Under the pieces are notes generated by a model. It saw nothing but the letters and a program-made list of their open reading frames with translations. It did no database searches and was not told the origin of the DNA. 25,956 bases of DNA from a virus. The stretch is from positions 1 to 25,956 of IMG/VR virus record IMGVR_UViG_3300038714_000129; one strand, given 5' to 3'. Shown here piece after piece: positions 1 through 7,269 of the stretch (its first letter is position 1; every line of letters starts with the position of its first letter). The position numbers and the translations under genes are program-made.

Positions 1-307
1 CTAGATTCCATAACTCACAAAAGTCCATGACCTCTCGTCTATGATTGTGATGTACTACATACTCAGGTAAGGCGAAGCCTGTACTATCTTTTTTGACATC
101 AGACTTGGCAGTCTTGATATCATCCACAGATAAGTTAACCTTCTTTGTTCCTGAGATAGGACAAGAAGATTTGTAACAGTTCCAAACTAGCCTACCCATG
201 TTGTTGGTTACAGTAAATGTCTTATAACCATTACAACTAGGACAGTTAGTTCTTTTTGTTTCTCCTACACTTAAATGTAAATCACTTATGTAATTATATA
301 TATTCAT
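1..307 (-). CDS. DNA primase (primase/helicase) N-terminus, partial
   Basis: The reading frame starts at an ATG two bases past the integrase stop (TAATATG) and runs off the left edge, so only about 102 residues are visible. They contain a zinc-ribbon pattern, CPSC, 18 residues, then C-x4-C, near residues 21-46, in the place where T7 gp4-like and other phage primases carry their template-recognising zinc domain. The Toprim and helicase parts would lie outside the window. The start codon and overlap-type spacing place it in the same leftward operon as the integrase. The zinc pattern and N-terminal position are seen; the primase assignment is inferred. A different zinc-ribbon protein is possible. 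Confidence 0.6.
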   Translation of the reverse strand, partial: MNIYNYISDLHLSVGETKRTNCPSCNGYKTFTVTNNMGRLVWNCYKSSCPISGTKKVNLSVDDIKTAKSDVKKDSTGFALPEYVVHHNHRREVMDFCELWNL

Positions 308-308
308 A

Positions 309-1202
309 TTATATACTCTTAATGTAATTATCACGTAATGTCAATGCATTTTCTGCACTAGCATACGTATTTTTCATGTAAGGTTTAACCGACTGTGGGT
401 TAGCGTGTCCTGTAACGGACATAATCTGACCCATAGGCACTCCTGCTTCTACCATTTCGGTAGTTCCTGTCCTACGTAGGTCAGATATTCGTAAATCATC
501 AGGTAATCCTGACTCTTTTATGACTCTTCTAGCCACTTTTGATAGCCTTTGTATGGCATATGGACTGTAAACACCCCTCATTGGTGTAGGATAGGGTGCA
601 ACATAAGGCTGAAAGTCGTAATCTTTTGCCTGTTCTTTAAGCATTTCTAATAAGTCAACAGAAATTGGTAGGTGTACTACACTTCTTCTCTTTGACTGTT
701 GCAAATTTAACACACCTTTGTCAAAATCTATGCTAGAGAACTGTAAAATTCGCATATCTCCCACTCTTTGACACCATTCGTATGCCATTTGTACTATCAA
801 TCCTAAGTTTCTGTGCTTAAAATCTTCGTAACAATGGTTAAGAAATTTCCTAACTTGTTCTTTTGTCCACACAGTTGTCCTAGCATGAGCAGATTTACGT
901 TTGAAAGTAGAGAAAGGGTTGCTCTCGGCATACCCCATCTCCATTCCAAAGGAATATATCTTACGTGCTACTGATGTAACTGCATTCGCCAAGTACACGC
1001 CACGCCCAAGCCATACTTCGTATGCTCTACGTGCTATCGCACCTGACATTTTGGTAAGACATATTTCTGCCATACTTTTGCCATCAACTTTTGTATCCAA
1101 TAAAACAGTCACACAATATTGATAATCATGTTTAGTTTTATCAGCTAACCTATTGAAATCGTTGGACAAATAGTATTTATTTGTTAGGTCACTTATGTTC
1201 AC
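309..1202 (-). CDS. int: Tyrosine recombinase / phage integrase
   Basis: Site-specific recombinase that would integrate the phage DNA. Counting from an upstream ATG at 1232 (307 aa), the catalytic residues are R156 in WCQRVGD, K181 in QSKRR, R253 in SDLRRTG, H276 in TGHANP and Y285 in KPYMKN. The usual His of the HxxR box is Ser (S250). The N-terminal 110 residues fit a SAM-like core-binding domain. I prefer the GTG at 1202: it overlaps the stop of the upstream small gene (TAGTG) and has AAGG seven bases ahead, giving 297 aa. The ATG at 1232 has only AGGA two bases away. Family assignment is firm; the exact start is not. No attP site was recognised. Confidence 0.9.
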   Translation of the reverse strand: MNISDLTNKYYLSNDFNRLADKTKHDYQYCVTVLLDTKVDGKSMAEICLTKMSGAIARRAYEVWLGRGVYLANAVTSVARKIYSFGMEMGYAESNPFSTFKRKSAHARTTVWTKEQVRKFLNHCYEDFKHRNLGLIVQMAYEWCQRVGDMRILQFSSIDFDKGVLNLQQSKRRSVVHLPISVDLLEMLKEQAKDYDFQPYVAPYPTPMRGVYSPYAIQRLSKVARRVIKESGLPDDLRISDLRRTGTTEMVEAGVPMGQIMSVTGHANPQSVKPYMKNTYASAENALTLRDNYIKSI

Positions 1203-1336
1203 TAAGATACCTTTATTGCTATGTAAATACATAGTCCTATGATTAGTAACTTGCCATAGTCAAGGTCGAACTTCGTACCTTCCCCATATTTCTTGTGATA
1301 GTCCACATTAAAAAAGTCTGTTATTCTATGCCACAT
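1202..1336 (-). CDS. Small single-span membrane protein, 44 aa
   Basis: An open frame from ATG 1336, inside the end of the upstream gene, to TAG at 1204-1202, overlapping the GTG of the integrase by one base. The product has a polar, charged N-terminal half (YHKKYGEGTKFDLD) and a hydrophobic C-terminal stretch (LLIIGLCIYIAI) that could be one membrane segment. GGAAA lies about 11 bases upstream of the ATG. It fills an otherwise empty gap between two genes in a tightly packed operon, with coupled junctions on both sides, which is the main support. No family is recognised. Confidence 0.55.
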   Translation of the reverse strand: MWHRITDFFNVDYHKKYGEGTKFDLDYGKLLIIGLCIYIAIKVS

Positions 1337-1832
1337 TTAATTCTGTTTCCATCCATTTTGGTTTTTCTGTATACTTGTATCTCGCAAATCTAGACTTGTC
1401 AACAATATAAAATCTTCTATAGGCTAGTATAGGAAATACCTCGTCTGTTTTTAGTTGGTCATGCCCACTAAAACATTGTGGGTGTGCAGTCATCTTACCA
1501 TCAGGTAAATACACTCTGCCAACCCACAAAGATGCAAAGTGTTTACCTGCACCATGTTCTTTTTTATATCTTGCAGTATACTCTTTTAGCATACATCCTA
1601 ACAAAGAGAATGCAAAAGTGTAATTACTTATGTTTTCCATTGCCCATAGTGTGCAAGGATGCTTCTGATGTACAGGTTTGTACAAGTCATGCTCCTCTGC
1701 ATACTGTGGGTTGTGATGCCACAAGGTTGTACACAACATCTGTGTTTCTTCTAGTGGCATCTTGACTATGTGTTGGTCACATAGAGATGATGCAATCTTG
1801 CTTGGTCTATCTTCTATAATAAATCTATTCAT
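1326..1832 (-). CDS. Conserved phage protein of unknown function, 168 aa
   Basis: The start at ATG 1832 has GGGGGAG six bases upstream and overlaps the stop of the upstream gene; an ATG nine codons earlier lacks such a site. The protein opens with MNRFIIEDRP and has conserved-looking blocks CDQHIVKMPLEETQML, HPCTLWA and NYTFAF, then many His, Cys and Trp residues. I recall this pattern (DxHVVKM, QML, HPC, WA) from a widespread phage family usually annotated as hypothetical. The His/Cys/Glu spacing could suit metal binding or an enzyme, but no catalytic motif can be named. It sits between a membrane protein and a small gene ahead of the integrase. Confidence 0.8.
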   Translation of the reverse strand: MNRFIIEDRPSKIASSLCDQHIVKMPLEETQMLCTTLWHHNPQYAEEHDLYKPVHQKHPCTLWAMENISNYTFAFSLLGCMLKEYTARYKKEHGAGKHFASLWVGRVYLPDGKMTAHPQCFSGHDQLKTDEVFPILAYRRFYIVDKSRFARYKYTEKPKWMETELNVA

Positions 1833-2184
1833 GTTCTCCCCCTTTGTCGTTATCGTCATACTTAATTCTCTTACCCTTGTAATACATATATCTACTTCTG
1901 CTTGGTGTATGATAGCCTTCTTTTAAAAAGAATGTAGGCTTTCTCTTTGCAGTTTCAAATGTAGCTACAGTAATTACAACTGCACATATAATAAATACAT
2001 GAGCAATCGCAGTTATACCAAACACCCACATACTACCAAAGTACATAGAAAATACTATGCACCACATCCATGCTAATACTTGCATGACCATGTGTCTAGT
2101 ATTCAAATCAGGTATGTGCCGCAACGGATTACGCTCATGATTCATGACTGATTGCCATGTGTCGTGTACTATTTTAGTCATCAT
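1825..2184 (-). CDS. Two-span membrane protein, 119 aa
   Basis: Starts with ATG overlapping the TGA of the SleB-like gene, with AAAGGAG upstream. Residues about 31-52 and 54-76 are hydrophobic and probably span the membrane twice, with an N-terminal amphipathic part (MNHERNPLRHIPDLNTRH) and a basic, Tyr-rich C-terminal tail. It lies directly downstream of the cell-wall hydrolase, so a role at the envelope is possible, but it does not look like a classical holin. Function unknown. Confidence 0.75.
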   Translation of the reverse strand: MMTKIVHDTWQSVMNHERNPLRHIPDLNTRHMVMQVLAWMWCIVFSMYFGSMWVFGITAIAHVFIICAVVITVATFETAKRKPTFFLKEGYHTPSRSRYMYYKGKRIKYDDNDKGGEHE

Positions 2185-2615
2185 TTACTCCTTTCAATAT
2201 CCCACCTATAAAATATGTGGTCATCTATTCTAATTATATAAGTCTTTGTCTCTGCCCAACTAGGTCGGACATAGTGTGCATGATAATGTGTAGAACCTTC
2301 TACGAAGTCATCTAGATGTCCATTGTACACACCATTTGCCACGTGCATAGCATCTCTCCATGCTTTAGCTTCTCTTGGCTTGTCACTCTTGCCATCACAA
2401 TACCAACTAAATTGGCATCTATTCTTGATAGGTAGTGATGGCTTCCATTTGTACGTCAAGCCTTGTTTAACTACGTCACACACGTTGTTAGGGTATCTGT
2501 TATCCTTTACCCTATTCATTACTACTTGTGCTACTGCTACTTGCCCTATGAAACTTTGATTCTTAGCTTCATGATACACATTTAGTGCTAGGCATATTAA
2601 TGATTCAGCTATCAT
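2181..2615 (-). CDS. SleB-type cell wall hydrolase
   Basis: Matches the Hydrolase_2 (SleB/CwlJ) family: NVYHEAKNQSFIGQVAVAQVV with Glu16 as the likely catalytic acid, then NRV, YPNNVC and CQFSWYCDG, and a Trp/Tyr-rich C-terminus. These enzymes cut the glycan strands of peptidoglycan. At 144 aa it is a single catalytic domain with no signal peptide. It is in the early leftward operon between small membrane proteins, while a separate holin and GH24 lysozyme lie in the late arm, so it may act in lysis together with those or at another stage. Its start overlaps the stop of the upstream gene (ATGA). Confidence 0.88.
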   Translation of the reverse strand: MIAESLICLALNVYHEAKNQSFIGQVAVAQVVMNRVKDNRYPNNVCDVVKQGLTYKWKPSLPIKNRCQFSWYCDGKSDKPREAKAWRDAMHVANGVYNGHLDDFVEGSTHYHAHYVRPSWAETKTYIIRIDDHIFYRWDIERSK

Positions 2616-2782
2616 AAGTTTACTCCTTTCATAGTCTTTTCAACATCTATGTAATTGCATACCCATGTGTCCTTACCTATACGACAATTTCCCCTATAGT
2701 ATTCAAGCACCATAAAGAATACAAACAGTATGAAAAAACTAGGAAATATTAGTGTATGCCATTTCTCTTTGAGATACTTCAT
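2612..2782 (-). CDS. Single-span membrane protein, 56 aa
   Basis: I take ATG 2782, which overlaps the upstream TGA (ATGA); a longer reading of 63 codons begins inside the previous gene. The product has a short basic N-terminus (MKYLKEKW), a strongly hydrophobic segment at residues 9-27 (LIFPSFFILFVFFMVL) and a C-terminal region with two Cys residues (GNC, WVC) that may lie outside the membrane. It precedes the SleB-type hydrolase with a four-base overlap, so the two are translationally coupled and could cooperate at the cell envelope. A pinholin or spanin-like role is possible but unproven. Confidence 0.65.
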   Translation of the reverse strand: MKYLKEKWHTLIFPSFFILFVFFMVLEYYRGNCRIGKDTWVCNYIDVEKTMKGVNL

Positions 2783-2961
2783 TCCCATCTGTCTACACCA
2801 CAAATTTCAATATCACAATCAGGGTTATCTCTTTGCACTTCGTTCTCAATGAAGTCTGCTATTCCCTTCAGGTCTATGAAAAGTCTTGTGCGACCATTAT
2901 TTTCCTCTGCATACTCGTCATCTTCCATTTCATTAATGTATTCATGTATATTTATTTTCAT
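2779..2961 (-). CDS. Small acidic protein, 60 aa
   Basis: Begins at an ATG overlapping the methyltransferase stop (ATGA), with AAGGTGG a few bases upstream; a GTG three codons earlier is less likely. It is rich in Asp and Glu (EMEDDEYAEENNG) with two Cys near the end (CDIEICG). No family is recognised. Overlap at both ends supports it as a real operon member. Small acidic phage proteins next to DNA-modifying enzymes are sometimes DNA mimics, but nothing here shows this. Confidence 0.65.
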   Translation of the reverse strand: MKINIHEYINEMEDDEYAEENNGRTRLFIDLKGIADFIENEVQRDNPDCDIEICGVDRWE

Positions 2962-4124
2962 CTTGTCCACCTTTCATCCCATATAGGGTCAGTTAGTAAA
3001 TATTGTTTTTCAACATCCATAGTCTTGAGTATATGTGCAATCACATCTACTGTCCACCCATTGCCAATCATCTTGTATCTCTGTGAGTTGGACACATGAT
3101 TGGTATAGTTGTCAGGTAATGTCTGCAATCGCTCACACTCTAGGGGTGTCAGCTTTCGCCACATATCTTTTGATACTACCACGTTATCTTTCTGCACAGT
3201 AGTGAGACAGTTAGACTTACCATCATCTCGGACTTCTAGTTGCCTAGTAAAAGGCAAGTCAAGTTGGTCATCTTTCCTAGTGCCATGCTCATCTAATCTA
3301 CGATTAACGATACGACCAATGGCAACCTTTGGTTCTCTGTGTCCACCTTGCATGGTAGTGAGGGTAGGTGCTTTGCCTTCCTGTGCATACACTCGCTTGA
3401 TAGAGTCATGACCTTTGAGGTCAGCAGTACCTACACGTATCAACCCATCCTTAGACATGGTAGGATTATCCTTGAGTACCATAGTACGTTGCTTACGTTC
3501 AATGCTATTCCACCATACTGCACCATTATATCTTGCAGTAAGACAATGAGACTTGCCACCACTAGTCATCTCGTCTGTGGCATAGCCATCCTCTAGGATA
3601 TCTTGCATGACAATACCCTTGTCCACCATAGGTGGTATGGGTATCTGCTCATAGGTATCGCCTACTAGCTTACCCCACCAATACAATCGGTATCTGTTTT
3701 GACCTGACAGTAAACTAGAGTTTAATGCCTGTGGCTCAAATCCCATCGCTTTAGACATAATATCTTGAGACTTCTTAGCCATACGCACATTCTCAAGCAA
3801 GACATACTTAGGCTTGACTGCATCTAGTATACGTACAAAGTCAAAGAATAATCTACTACGTGGGTCATTGAACTGAAGCTGATGTCCTGCAAAAGAAAAT
3901 CCCTGACATGGCGAACCACCCATAAGTAAATCTATACTACCTTTGGTAGGCACTTTAATCTTAGTCACATCTCCCCATTGAAATGTATCAGGGAAGTTGG
4001 CTTGTGTAACTGTGATTGCATACTTGTCAATCTCACTTGCAAAGTAATTGTCTACGTGGATACCTGCCCTTTCAAGGGCAAGTTGTCCACTACTACAACC
4101 ATCAAACAAACTTAGTACATTCAT
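2958..4124 (-). CDS. dcm: DNA (cytosine-5-)-methyltransferase
   Basis: A C5-cytosine methyltransferase of 388 aa with the standard motif order: motif I LSLFDGCSSGQLALERAG (4-21) for AdoMet binding, motif IV GGSPCQGFS with catalytic Cys73, motif VI ENV (111-113), motif VIII QNRYR (142-146), a variable target-recognition region (about 150-325) and C-terminal motifs IX/X (TPLECERLQTLP and MIGNGWTVDVI). All key residues are present. No partner restriction enzyme is visible, so it is an orphan phage methyltransferase that would protect phage DNA or mark it for other steps. Target sequence cannot be read from the protein. AGGAG six bases upstream supports the ATG at 4124. Confidence 0.95.
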   Translation of the reverse strand: MNVLSLFDGCSSGQLALERAGIHVDNYFASEIDKYAITVTQANFPDTFQWGDVTKIKVPTKGSIDLLMGGSPCQGFSFAGHQLQFNDPRSRLFFDFVRILDAVKPKYVLLENVRMAKKSQDIMSKAMGFEPQALNSSLLSGQNRYRLYWWGKLVGDTYEQIPIPPMVDKGIVMQDILEDGYATDEMTSGGKSHCLTARYNGAVWWNSIERKQRTMVLKDNPTMSKDGLIRVGTADLKGHDSIKRVYAQEGKAPTLTTMQGGHREPKVAIGRIVNRRLDEHGTRKDDQLDLPFTRQLEVRDDGKSNCLTTVQKDNVVVSKDMWRKLTPLECERLQTLPDNYTNHVSNSQRYKMIGNGWTVDVIAHILKTMDVEKQYLLTDPIWDERWTR

Positions 4125-4125
4125 A

Positions 4126-4212
4126 TCATACTCCTATGTAACATGAGAAGAATAGCATAACTATTCCACTCACAATTAAAATTATTATTGTGTCGTTGTT
4201 GTTAGGTAACAT
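4126..4212 (-). CDS. Tiny membrane peptide, 28 aa
   Basis: The ATG follows the upstream stop directly (TAAATG) with GGTGG five bases before it, and the frame ends just ahead of the methyltransferase start. It encodes a short polar N-terminus (MLPNNND) and one hydrophobic segment (TIIILIVSGIVMLFFSC), enough to span a membrane. The length makes the call tentative. Support comes from the coupled junction, plausible ribosome site, and the exact filling of an otherwise empty 88-base gap. Function unknown. Confidence 0.5.
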   Translation of the reverse strand: MLPNNNDTIIILIVSGIVMLFFSCYIGV

Positions 4213-5061
4213 TTAAGCCACCAATAAATCTTGGAAAGGCTTAGAGTCTATCCATTGGGATACCTGTTGCTCTCTCTTCCACATTGACTCGCCCTTGGTA
4301 TCATTACCTGTATTACGTAATGAGAAACCATTTCTCTCATCTGCATAAGATGAGTAGTTAGTGAATGCAGAATATAAAGCATACATATTCTTACCCCTTT
4401 TGCTAATCTCTCTTTGAGTAAGAGTAAGCATCTTTTTAGAAAGTCTTTCAGACTTTACTATCTTATCAAGAAGTAGCCTTACATTAGCCTTGATAGGTGT
4501 CTCTGCCCATACTTGTAGCATTCTACAATGAGCATCGAAGTCTGCCTTGGCAGTTTGTAACTCACTCACAAATGTTTCAATACTGAAACCACTTGTGTTC
4601 TTCTTCTTGACTAGGTCATACTTACCCCTAATCTGCCCATTGGTGCAGAACATATCTATCCCACCAAACAATGCCACATTAGAACATGACCCATCAATAC
4701 CGTGTAAAAGAATAATCCTTTCGCTGATATCTGTCTGATGCTTGTCTGTGTAGATACGATAGGTTACTTTAGGTAAAGTAATATCCACCATTGCCCAAGC
4801 ATTATTTCTGCATGACCTTTGCTTGACCTTTGCGTCAATCAACTCATGTGGCTCTCTGTTATCTAAGATAACTTCTTTGACAGAGTTGAAAAATGTAGGG
4901 TGTGAAACACAGTTGAATGTGTTCTTTGTATGACTAATCGCTTCGCCTGTATTCACATTGAATCCAAACTTGTGACCTGCCAACTTACTATCCTCATAGG
5001 ATAGCTCGAAGTTTAAGTTGTTATCTAACTCAAATAGATTTGGGATTACATCAAATGGCAT
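4213..5061 (-). CDS. DUF932-family phage/plasmid-like protein
   Basis: A 282-aa protein with the features of the DUF932 (phage/plasmid-like, TIGR03299-type) family: a central HGIDGSCSNVALFGGIDMFCTNGQIRG block followed by a helical C-terminal half. This family is common on phages and plasmids and its biochemical role is not established. Here it sits between a coiled-coil protein and a cytosine methyltransferase in the early operon, which fits a function in replication or early takeover. The ATG at 5061 lies three bases past the stop of the upstream gene with an AAAGGAG site before it. Confidence 0.8.
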   Translation of the reverse strand: MPFDVIPNLFELDNNLNFELSYEDSKLAGHKFGFNVNTGEAISHTKNTFNCVSHPTFFNSVKEVILDNREPHELIDAKVKQRSCRNNAWAMVDITLPKVTYRIYTDKHQTDISERIILLHGIDGSCSNVALFGGIDMFCTNGQIRGKYDLVKKKNTSGFSIETFVSELQTAKADFDAHCRMLQVWAETPIKANVRLLLDKIVKSERLSKKMLTLTQREISKRGKNMYALYSAFTNYSSYADERNGFSLRNTGNDTKGESMWKREQQVSQWIDSKPFQDLLVA

Positions 5062-5063
5062 AA

Positions 5064-5648
5064 TTATGCTCCTTTCTTTTTGTCTATGTACACTCTAAGG
5101 TGTGTTGATTGGTCGATAGATTGACCCCAATAGGTAGCTCCTGTACCCTTGAGTTCAGGTTTGACGTGTTGTCCACGTACTCTCATGGTGTATGACTCAT
5201 CATTGAGATACACTTTCATACCTCTTGTTAGCTTCTTGCCATACTCGTTGTTAGGTATCTCTGTGAAGACATACCTACTACCATTGGTAGTCGTAGCATC
5301 TTGGTATGCTTCCCTGTAGTGTGTAGCAGTTACATCTCTAGCAATAGAGATTTTTTTAAGGCTATCAATCTTCTCATCTTTCTCTTTGAGAAGTTTTTCA
5401 AGCTCTTCAATCTTAGCAACTAAGTCTTTAGTTGTACCCATATGCTTTGACCTATCAAGCATATTCTCTTGGTCACATAGCTTTACAAAAGCTCTGACCA
5501 TGTGCTGAAAGTCCATGTGTGAGATAGGTATATCTCTACCCTCTGCTTCTGAGTAGTATGTCTTGTTATTCAAGTCATACATATCACTTGCTAGTTTACC
5601 TGTGGTAGTTGTAGCACCTAGCATTGTTACTACTCTGTGTATCTTCAT
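5064..5648 (-). CDS. Unknown early protein with coiled coil, 194 aa
   Basis: No family is recognised. Residues about 75-100 (AKIEELEKLLKEKDEKIDSLKK) form a clear heptad-rich coiled coil, so the protein probably oligomerises. The N-terminal part is polar with a Thr-rich stretch (GATTTTGK); the C-terminal part is mixed beta-like and ends in a basic tail (DKKKGA). The gene is followed within three bases by the DUF932 gene and preceded by a 72-aa gene with a one-base gap, so all three are probably co-translated. Four perfect inverted repeats of 6-7 bp can be picked out inside it (for example near 5274 and 5424), fewer than in the genes further upstream. Confidence 0.75.
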   Translation of the reverse strand: MKIHRVVTMLGATTTTGKLASDMYDLNNKTYYSEAEGRDIPISHMDFQHMVRAFVKLCDQENMLDRSKHMGTTKDLVAKIEELEKLLKEKDEKIDSLKKISIARDVTATHYREAYQDATTTNGSRYVFTEIPNNEYGKKLTRGMKVYLNDESYTMRVRGQHVKPELKGTGATYWGQSIDQSTHLRVYIDKKKGA

Positions 5649-5649
5649 A

Positions 5650-5868
5650 TTAATACTCCTCTATAAATAAAAATTCAATTCGTGATTTTGGATATACTGC
5701 CCTTGCCATATCTATGGCATGGTCAATAGCATAGTTATATCCACTCTTTTCAAGAGCCTGTGGATGTACATTCACTTTGCCCTTGTTTCCGTCTATCGAC
5801 AGACCCACCACCCAAAAGGGTGATGGATATGTCTTGCGATTGGGAAGTGTGCTAATGTTATTCAACAT
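5650..5868 (-). CDS. Unknown early protein, 72 aa
   Basis: ATG 5868 overlaps the last base of the upstream gene and has AGGAGAG upstream. The product starts with a polar segment, then WVVGLSIDGNKGKVNVHPQALEKSGYNYAIDHAIDMARAVYP and an acidic end (EEY). The alternation of strands and one helix suggests a small folded domain. No family or catalytic motif is recognised. Confidence 0.7.
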   Translation of the reverse strand: MLNNISTLPNRKTYPSPFWVVGLSIDGNKGKVNVHPQALEKSGYNYAIDHAIDMARAVYPKSRIEFLFIEEY

Positions 5869-6245
5869 TATGCAACTCTCCTTTTTCTACCAACTTTACC
5901 TCTAGCTAACTTATGTAGCTTACCTACCTTGAACTGTCCGAAGGATATGGACTTGTACTCTTTGTCCTTGAGGTATGCTCTGCATACAGAAGCTAAGTCT
6001 TGCATGGCTACCATGAACCCTGCTGTAGATATGTTTCTAATATAGAAACCATCAGACTTCTTAGTCTCTCTGCACTCAGTAAGCACTATGTCATAGAGCT
6101 TCATCTTAGAGAGCTTCTCACCTGTAGCTTGATAGTATAGGCGAGAGGTAGTGTCAAATAACTTTTGACCTCTCTCGGATAAGCATTGACCTGTTACACC
6201 TGTGGACTGTGTCCAATAAGTTACGTTGATATTTTTCTTACTCAT
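5868..6245 (-). CDS. Unknown early basic protein, 125 aa
   Basis: A 125-aa protein with AAAGGAGA nine bases before the ATG. It ends in a strongly basic tail (GKLHKLARGKVGRKRRVA), which may bind nucleic acid. The middle (YYQATGEKLSKMKLYDIVLTECRETK) is helical. Not recognised. It begins after the first GTCCGA palindrome and has one of the weaker A/T-only pairings around its ribosome site. Its coding sequence contains several perfect hairpins, for example stems of 6-7 bp around a three-base loop near 5971 and 6025. Confidence 0.72.
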   Translation of the reverse strand: MSKKNINVTYWTQSTGVTGQCLSERGQKLFDTTSRLYYQATGEKLSKMKLYDIVLTECRETKKSDGFYIRNISTAGFMVAMQDLASVCRAYLKDKEYKSISFGQFKVGKLHKLARGKVGRKRRVA

Positions 6246-6285
6246 AATAAAATCTCCTTTTTTGTTGGTTAAGTAAGTTAAGTTG

Positions 6286-6307
6286 AGTGTCCGACCATCG
6301 GACAGTT
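6286..6307 (-). repeat. GTCCGA palindrome, copy 1
   Basis: AGTGTCCGA, three bases, TCGGAC, AGTT: a 7-bp inverted repeat. It lies four bases past the stop of the 47-aa gene and upstream of the ribosome site of the 125-aa gene. It is the leftmost of seven same-orientation copies between 6286 and 10144. Confidence 0.9.
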
Positions 6308-6310
6308 AAT

Positions 6311-6336
6311 CTAGGCAAAAAACTTTTCCTGCCTAG
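6311..6336 (-). terminator. Hairpin spanning a stop codon
   Basis: A 7-bp perfect inverted repeat (CTAGGCA / TGCCTAG) with a 12-base loop. In the leftward mRNA the 3' arm contains the TAG stop of the 47-aa gene. There is no U-run directly after it, so it is more likely an mRNA 3'-end or processing structure than an intrinsic terminator. Confidence 0.5.
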
Positions 6337-6454
6337 AATGCTTTTCTTTACGTTGTAATCTGCGTTCCTTTTTCCAATCATCACGATTCTGCTTCTTGAC
6401 TGTTTTCTTGACAGATATCTTTTCAAATGTTTGTTCATCATACTTGCTTCGCAA
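6311..6454 (-). CDS. Small highly basic protein, 47 aa (TTG start)
   Basis: I read this frame from TTG 6454, with AAGGAG seven bases upstream, to TAG at 6313-6311. The product (MRSKYDEQTFEKISVKK and on) is rich in Lys, Arg and Gln and could bind nucleic acid. A longer competing frame (6238-6441) would run through the GTCCGA palindrome and the next gene's ribosome site, whereas this frame stops four bases short of the palindrome, as neighbouring genes do. The non-ATG start and short length limit confidence. Function unknown. Confidence 0.5.
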   Translation of the reverse strand: MRSKYDEQTFEKISVKKTVKKQNRDDWKKERRLQRKEKHSRQEKFFA

Positions 6455-6566
6455 TGTTCTTCTCCTTTTTTCTGTTGTATGAACCCTTGCCTTTCTTTGA
6501 AGGCACTACTTGCTTACGTATAGAAAGCAATGCTTTTGCGATAGGATTTACTTTTTTAATCTTCAT
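6438..6566 (-). CDS. Small basic protein, 42 aa
   Basis: ATG 6566 is one base past the upstream stop (TAACATG) and has GAGGTG seven bases before it. The product, MKIKKVNPIAKALLSIRKQ and a Lys-rich tail, is strongly basic. The frame ends in TGATGA and overlaps the TTG-started gene downstream. No family is recognised; nucleic-acid or nucleoid interaction is the simplest guess for a basic early phage protein. Confidence 0.55.
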   Translation of the reverse strand: MKIKKVNPIAKALLSIRKQVVPSKKGKGSYNRKKEKNIAKQV

Positions 6567-6567
6567 G

Positions 6568-6774
6568 TTACACCTCTATCGTATAATACTTGTCGTTATT
6601 ATCTTTCACTCTGACCACACCTTCATGATGAGGATTAGAAGTTTGTATCATTAATGATTCAACTTCGTAATTCATCTTGTTGATGGTAAAGTAAAACTCA
6701 TATAGGCTTATGGATTTAGCATTAACTAAATCATCAAGTAAGTTTTTAATTTTAACTGTTTCTAAAATTGTCAT
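6568..6774 (-). CDS. Unknown early protein, 68 aa
   Basis: The ATG at 6774 has GGAG six bases upstream; an ATG four codons earlier would contain this site, so I use 6774. The product is mixed polar, with MTILETVKIKNLLDDLVNAKSISLYEF and a C-terminal beta-like end (DKYYTIEV). No family is recognised. A 15-bp perfect hairpin sits 19 bases upstream. Confidence 0.68.
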   Translation of the reverse strand: MTILETVKIKNLLDDLVNAKSISLYEFYFTINKMNYEVESLMIQTSNPHHEGVVRVKDNNDKYYTIEV

Positions 6775-6792
6775 GTCGAACTCCATGTATAT

Positions 6793-6834
6793 GTTATATA
6801 ACTACTTTCATTGAAAGTCAAGTAGTTATATAAC
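6793..6834 (-). repeat. 15-bp perfect AT-rich hairpin
   Basis: Arms 6793-6807 and 6820-6834 are perfectly complementary with a 12-base loop. It follows the stop of the 134-aa gene (6847) and precedes the ribosome site of the 68-aa gene, so it would fold in the intercistronic mRNA. No T-run follows it in the leftward direction. Confidence 0.8.
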
Positions 6835-6846
6835 TTATTCTGTTGA

Positions 6847-7251
6847 TTATATATACACTCTAGGATGAACACCACCCCATATTACTGCATTGGATAGCAC
6901 CTTCATCTCAGACTCCATGCGAATATTCCCCACGAAGTCTCTTGATACTTCCTCAGAGCCAAGCTCTGCACTACTCCTCATGAAGAAGTCATTCTTATAA
7001 GGATTATAAGATACCTTGTGATGATAAGCAGAGCTATCAATATCTTGCTCTTGAGCAATATATCCTACTGCAAAGGCATGAACATTCTTCTTGCCTTCTT
7101 CACGCACTCGCTTCTGTCCACCCTTACGAACAACAAACTTTGCTTGTTCAAGGGTTACATCATATCTATGGTCTATTACTAGACCACTCTTTGCATCTTG
7201 AATACTCCAACACTTCTTGTGTAGATTCCAATATACTCTAACTTTTTTCAT
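6847..7251 (-). CDS. Unknown early protein, 134 aa
   Basis: Starts MKKVRVYWNLHKKCWSIQD, continues with a beta-like segment and a helix (VTLEQAKFVVRKGGQKRVREEGKK), then HAFAVGYI and an acidic middle. It resembles conserved hypothetical proteins of phages, but I cannot name a family. The ribosome site AGG lies in the loop of a 6-bp hairpin immediately upstream, and a GTCCGA palindrome lies just before that. Inside the gene there are perfect hairpins, including a 7-bp stem with a GTAA loop in the mRNA at 7169-7186. Confidence 0.75.
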   Translation of the reverse strand: MKKVRVYWNLHKKCWSIQDAKSGLVIDHRYDVTLEQAKFVVRKGGQKRVREEGKKNVHAFAVGYIAQEQDIDSSAYHHKVSYNPYKNDFFMRSSAELGSEEVSRDFVGNIRMESEMKVLSNAVIWGGVHPRVYI

Positions 7252-7253
7252 AG

Positions 7254-7268
7254 TAAACTCCTAGTTTA
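7254..7268 (-). promoter_or_regulatory. Shine-Dalgarno hairpin of the 134-aa gene
   Basis: In the mRNA, TAAACT-AGG-AGTTTA: a 6-bp stem with part of the AGGAG ribosome site in the loop, three bases before the ATG. One of six such elements between 7254 and 9367. Confidence 0.7.
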
Positions 7269-7269
7269 A

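Noticed and set aside
6238-6441. 67-codon minus-strand frame
   Set aside because: It runs through copy 1 of the GTCCGA palindrome and the ribosome site of the next gene; the 47-aa frame with a TTG start and a good AAGGAG site fits the local layout better.
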